Positions 60,814 to 64,000 of a stretch of 64,000 nucleotides of DNA are shown piece by piece (position 1 is the first letter of the stretch; each line of letters begins with the position of its first letter). Source of the DNA: Rhabdothermincola salaria (GTDB lineage: Bacteria > Actinomycetota > Acidimicrobiia > Acidimicrobiales > Acidimicrobilacustridaceae); NCBI RefSeq assembly GCF_021246445.1, contig NZ_JAJQXW010000002.1, positions 620,001-684,000 of the forward strand. Reading direction: 5' to 3'. Below the pieces are notes generated by a model. It did no database searches and was not told where the DNA came from. It was given only the letters and a program-made list of their open reading frames with translations. The position numbers were made by a program, and so were the translations under genes.

Positions 60814-63609
60814 ATGGCAGGTCCCCTCGTCATCGTCGAGTCCCCGGCAAAGGCCAAGAAGATCCAGGCCTTCCTCGGCCAGGACGCCCAGGTCGCCGCC
60901 GCGCCCACGGTGCTGGCGTCGATCGGTCACGTCCGGGACCTGGCCCGACGGGCCAAGGAGCTGCCGGCCGCGGTCCAGAAGGAGAAGTGGGCCCGACTGG
61001 CCATCGACACCGACAACGGCTTCAAGGCCTACTACGTCGTCCCCGAGAACAAGAAGAGCGTCATCACCGAGCTCAAGCGGGCCATGAAGGACGCCGACGC
61101 CCTCTACCTCGCCACGGATGAGGATCGCGAGGGCGAGGCCATCGCCTGGCACCTGCTCGAGGTCCTCAAGCCGCCGAGCACCATGCCGGTGCACCGCATG
61201 GTCTTCCACGAGATCACGGCCCCCGCCATCCGTGAGGCGTTCGCCAACCCCCGTGAGCTCAACAACCGGCTGGTCGATGCCCAGGAGACCCGTCGCCTCC
61301 TCGACCGCCTCTACGGCTACGACGTCTCGGAGGTGGCCTGGAAGAAGGTCAACCCCGGGCTCTCCGCCGGCCGGGTGCAGAGCGTCGCCACCCGCCTGGT
61401 GGTGGAGCGCGAGCGCGAGATCATGGCGTTCGTCCCCGCCGGCTACTGGGACCTCGAGGGGGTCTTCGCCGCCGCGGCGGCGGCCGGCGACACCGAGGAG
61501 GCCCCGGCGTTCGGGGCCAAGCTGGTCGCCCTCGACGGCACCCGGTTGGCGTCGGGTGGGGACTTCTCCCAGCAGGGCGAGCTCACCCGCGACGATCGCC
61601 TCGTCCTCGACGAGACCGGGGCCCGCACGTTGGCGACCGAGCTGGAGGACGCACCGTTCTCCGTGCGGTCCGTGGAGTCCAAGCCGTACCGCAAGCGGCC
61701 GTTCGCCCCGTTCATCACCTCCACCCTGCAGCAGGTGGCCGGTCGGGCCCTCAAGATCTCGGCCAAGCAGGTCATGTCGATGGCCCAGCGCCTGTACCAG
61801 GACGGCTACATCACCTACATGCGAACCGACTCCACGGCGCTGTCGAGCGGCGCCGTCGAGGCGGCGCGCGCCGAGGCCACCGAGCGCTTCGGCGCCGCGT
61901 CGGTGCCGTCGGCCCCGCGCAGCTACGCCAAGAAGGTGGCCAACGCCCAGGAGGCCCACGAGGCCATCCGTCCGTCCGGCGACCGCTTCCGCAGCCCCGA
62001 GGAGGTGGCGCGCGAGGTGCAACCCGGCGACGCCCGCCTCTACGAGCTGATCTGGCGCCGCACCGTGGCCAGCCAGATGAACGACGCCATCGGCGAGACC
62101 GTCACCGTGCGCCTCGGTGCGCTCACCGGGTCGGGGCGCGATGCCGAGTTCTCCGCCGCCGGCACCGTCATCACCGATCGCGGCTGGATGCAGGTGGAGC
62201 CGTGGCGCAGCGACGACGACGAGGAGCGCCGCCTCCCGGCCCTCACCGCCGGCGACGCGCTCGACGCCAGCGACCTGTCGGCCGAGGGCCACACCACCAA
62301 GGCCCCCGCTCGCTTCACCGAGGCCAGCCTGGTGGCCAAGCTCGAGGAGATCGGCGTCGGCCGTCCCTCCACCTACGCCTCCATCATGGAGACCATCCAG
62401 AACCGCGGGTACGTGTGGAAGAAGGGGTCGGCGCTGGTGCCGAGCTGGACCGCCTTCGCCGTCACCACCATGCTCGAACGCCACTTCGCCGAACTGGTCG
62501 ACTACGGCTTCACCCGCGAGCTCGAGGAGGTCCTCGACGCCATCTCGGTGGGTGACGCCGAGATGGTGCCCACCCTCGAGGACTTCTACTTCGGACCGAG
62601 GGAGACGAGTGGTGAGCGCCACGGCGGCCTGCGCGACCTCGTCACCGACCGGCTGCCGGAGATCGACGCGGCGGCCATCAACACCTTCCCCATCGGCGAG
62701 GACCCTGCCGGGGTGCCGGTGGTGGCCAAGCCGGGCCGCTACGGCCCGTACGTGCAGCGCGGCACCGACACCGCCAGCATCCCCGACGACCTGCCCCCTG
62801 CCGACCTCGACGTGGAGCACGCCCTCGAGCTGCTGGCCATGCCCAAGGGCGGCAAGCCCCTCGGCGAGGACCCCGACACGGGCCTCACGGTGCTGGTGAT
62901 GAACGGGCGGTTCGGTCCCTACGTCCAGCTCGGCGAGGTCGACGACGATCCCGACGGAAAGCCCAAGCGGGCGTCGCTGTTCGCCGGGATGGACCCCCAG
63001 ACGATCGAGCTCGACGAGGCCCTGCGCCTGCTGTCACTGCCCCGGGTGGTGGGCACGGCCCCCGACGGCGACGTCATCACCGCCCAGAACGGCAAGTTCG
63101 GTCCCTACCTCACCAAGGGCGCCGACGGGAAGGACAGCCGCAGCCTGGGTGCCGAGGAGGAGCTCTTCACCGTCACCCTCGACGAGGCGCTGAAGCTCTT
63201 CGCCGAGCCCAAGCGTCGAGGCCGGGCCGCCCCCAAGCCCCCGTTGGCCGAGCTCGGGCCCGACCCGGTCACCGGCAAGCCGATGGTGGTCAAGGACGGC
63301 CGGTTCGGCCCCTACGTGACCGACGGCGAGACCAACGCCTCGTTGCGGGTCGGCGACGAACCGTCCAGCCTCAGCCCGGAGCGTGGCGCCGAGCTCCTGC
63401 AGACCCGACGCGACGCCGTGGCCAACGGCGAGGTGGGCCTGAAGAAGAAGCCGGCGAAGAAGCGAGCCACCAAGGCCGGCGCCAAGAAGAAGGCCACGAA
63501 GAAGAAGGCCACCAAGAAGAAGGCTGCGGGCGACGGGGTGAGCTCCACCGTCAGCCGCACCGTGGGGGCCCGCGCCCGCCCCGCCAAGAAGGCTCCACCG
63601 GAGCGCTGA
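60814..63609 (+). CDS. topA: DNA topoisomerase I (type IA)
   Basis: 931 aa. The Toprim domain begins at [13 protein letters not shown] and holds [16 protein letters not shown]; the catalytic Tyr is Y335 in TYMRTDS. C-terminal repeats of the Topo_C type recur ([40 protein letters not shown]), as in actinobacterial TopA without zinc fingers, followed by a Lys/Ala-rich basic tail (about 880-915). It relaxes negative supercoils. ATG 60814. Confidence 0.97.
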   Translation: MAGPLVIVESPAKAKKIQAFLGQDAQVAAAPTVLASIGHVRDLARRAKELPAAVQKEKWARLAIDTDNGFKAYYVVPENKKSVITELKRAMKDADALYLATDEDREGEAIAWHLLEVLKPPSTMPVHRMVFHEITAPAIREAFANPRELNNRLVDAQETRRLLDRLYGYDVSEVAWKKVNPGLSAGRVQSVATRLVVEREREIMAFVPAGYWDLEGVFAAAAAAGDTEEAPAFGAKLVALDGTRLASGGDFSQQGELTRDDRLVLDETGARTLATELEDAPFSVRSVESKPYRKRPFAPFITSTLQQVAGRALKISAKQVMSMAQRLYQDGYITYMRTDSTALSSGAVEAARAEATERFGAASVPSAPRSYAKKVANAQEAHEAIRPSGDRFRSPEEVAREVQPGDARLYELIWRRTVASQMNDAIGETVTVRLGALTGSGRDAEFSAAGTVITDRGWMQVEPWRSDDDEERRLPALTAGDALDASDLSAEGHTTKAPARFTEASLVAKLEEIGVGRPSTYASIMETIQNRGYVWKKGSALVPSWTAFAVTTMLERHFAELVDYGFTRELEEVLDAISVGDAEMVPTLEDFYFGPRETSGERHGGLRDLVTDRLPEIDAAAINTFPIGEDPAGVPVVAKPGRYGPYVQRGTDTASIPDDLPPADLDVEHALELLAMPKGGKPLGEDPDTGLTVLVMNGRFGPYVQLGEVDDDPDGKPKRASLFAGMDPQTIELDEALRLLSLPRVVGTAPDGDVITAQNGKFGPYLTKGADGKDSRSLGAEEELFTVTLDEALKLFAEPKRRGRAAPKPPLAELGPDPVTGKPMVVKDGRFGPYVTDGETNASLRVGDEPSSLSPERGAELLQTRRDAVANGEVGLKKKPAKKRATKAGAKKKATKKKATKKKAAGDGVSSTVSRTVGARARPAKKAPPER

Positions 63610-63660
63610 GGCGGGAGGCGACGATGGTCGTGGGTGCCCGAACGGCCTCCGACGCGCCCC

Positions 63661-63666
63661 TAAGGT
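63661..63666 (+). promoter_or_regulatory. -10 box for MFS gene
   Basis: TAAGGT, 6 nt before GTG 63673. Confidence 0.45.
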
Positions 63667-63672
63667 GAGCCG

Positions 63673-64000
63673 GTGGCCGTGCCGCGCCCTCAGTCCGAGC
63701 CGTTCGAAGAGCCCGATCGCGGCCCCGATCAGATGCCCCTGCCCGGCGTCGCCGACCTGGCCGCCACCCTGGCCGAGCACCCCGACACCGAGACGCACTT
63801 CCCGCCGTCGGCGCAGGATCGCCCGGGATGGCACGTTCGGCTCTTCGGTTCCCACGAGTTCTTCCGCCTGTGGCTGGTGCAGCTCATCTCCGCCACCGGT
63901 GACTGGCTGGCCTTCTCGGCCATCATCGTGTTGGCCACCAAGGTCGGCGGTGGGGCCGGTGCCGGGGCGGTGTCGCTGGTGATGGCGGCCCGCATCGTGC
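63673..64000 (+). CDS. MFS transporter, 3'-truncated by window edge
   Basis: 109 codons visible. A hydrophilic N-terminus of about 55 residues is followed by FGSHEFFRLWLVQLISATGDWLAFSAIIVLATKVG and a second helix beginning, the first helix of major-facilitator exporters of the MFS_3 type. In relatives this gene sits after topA and may be fused to or followed by dTMP kinase; the window ends too early to tell. GTG 63673 follows a TAAGGT box by 6 nt. Confidence 0.75.
   Translation, partial: MAVPRPQSEPFEEPDRGPDQMPLPGVADLAATLAEHPDTETHFPPSAQDRPGWHVRLFGSHEFFRLWLVQLISATGDWLAFSAIIVLATKVGGGAGAGAVSLVMAARIV

Overview
The window is a GC-rich (by eye over 70 percent), gene-dense chromosomal segment from an actinomycetote, most likely of the class Acidimicrobiia (Ilumatobacter/Iamia-like). 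Pointers are a WhiB regulator, a GlnR-like regulator beside glutamine synthetase, an adenylylatable GlnA together with GlnE, a mycothiol-type formaldehyde dehydrogenase paired with an MBL hydrolase, an F420-type oxidoreductase, a cytochrome-c-fused CtaC, and a DUF4244 Tad pilin. The class assignment is inference. I see no rRNA, CRISPR array, insertion sequence or prophage.

Layout. 1-5325: an unidentified membrane protein, then an aa3-type cytochrome oxidase operon (ctaC, ctaD, ctaE and a subunit IV-like gene). 5685-10303: ABC exporter, seryl-tRNA synthetase, two tandem fluoride channels, pdxH. 10336-15005 (minus strand): arsenate-reductase-like phosphatase, ArsR-phosphatase fusion, LLM oxidoreductase, CcdA plus ResA, WhiB. 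15127-19139: small secreted protein, serpin, and an Fe-S cluster group (Mrp/ApbC carrier, SufR-like regulator, ErpA-like carrier). 19272-22805: Tat lipoprotein divergent from a compact Fe-S/molybdenum-hydroxylase-like fusion, RidA, a 53-aa membrane protein, a cold-shock protein. 23031-26719: GlnR-like regulator and two glutamine synthetases. 26931-33908: CoA transferase, an alpha/beta-barrel-like protein, amidohydrolase, DUF305 protein, P450, glutamate dehydrogenase. 34004-40909: glnE, nadE, sigma factor, hypotheticals. 40913-43781: MBL hydrolase, mscR-like dehydrogenase, tRNA-Sec, a 24-aa micro-ORF, HAD phosphatase. 43967-48285: a short Tad pilus operon. 48344-51616: MrfA/YprA-like helicase and an anti-sigma partner-switch pair. 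51827-57895: complete seven-gene Mrp/Mnh antiporter operon. 57926-64000: SpoIIE-type phosphatase, acyl-CoA dehydrogenase, topA, and the start of an MFS gene.

Several gene sets work together. Nitrogen assimilation is spread over GlnR, two GS genes, GDH and GlnE (which should modify the GlnA carrying the conserved Tyr). NadE consumes glutamine. ErpA, Mrp and the SufR-like regulator form an Fe-S assembly neighbourhood. ResA with CcdA should move electrons across the membrane for thiol reduction. The STAS protein, anti-sigma kinase and PP2C phosphatase flanking the antiporter could be one partner-switching circuit.

The most notable observations are: a selenocysteine tRNA with a -10 box placed so that its transcript would start at or next to the mature 5' end; about twenty start sites preceded at 6-9 nt by a TANNNT-type -10 box, implying widespread leaderless transcription; a molybdenum-hydroxylase-like fusion without the usual C-terminal catalytic Glu motif; a serpin with an inhibitory hinge and a greatly lengthened Thr/Ser/Pro reactive loop; an ArsR-phosphatase fusion with no Cys in its HTH half but an obvious operator; and a probable CTG start for mnhA.
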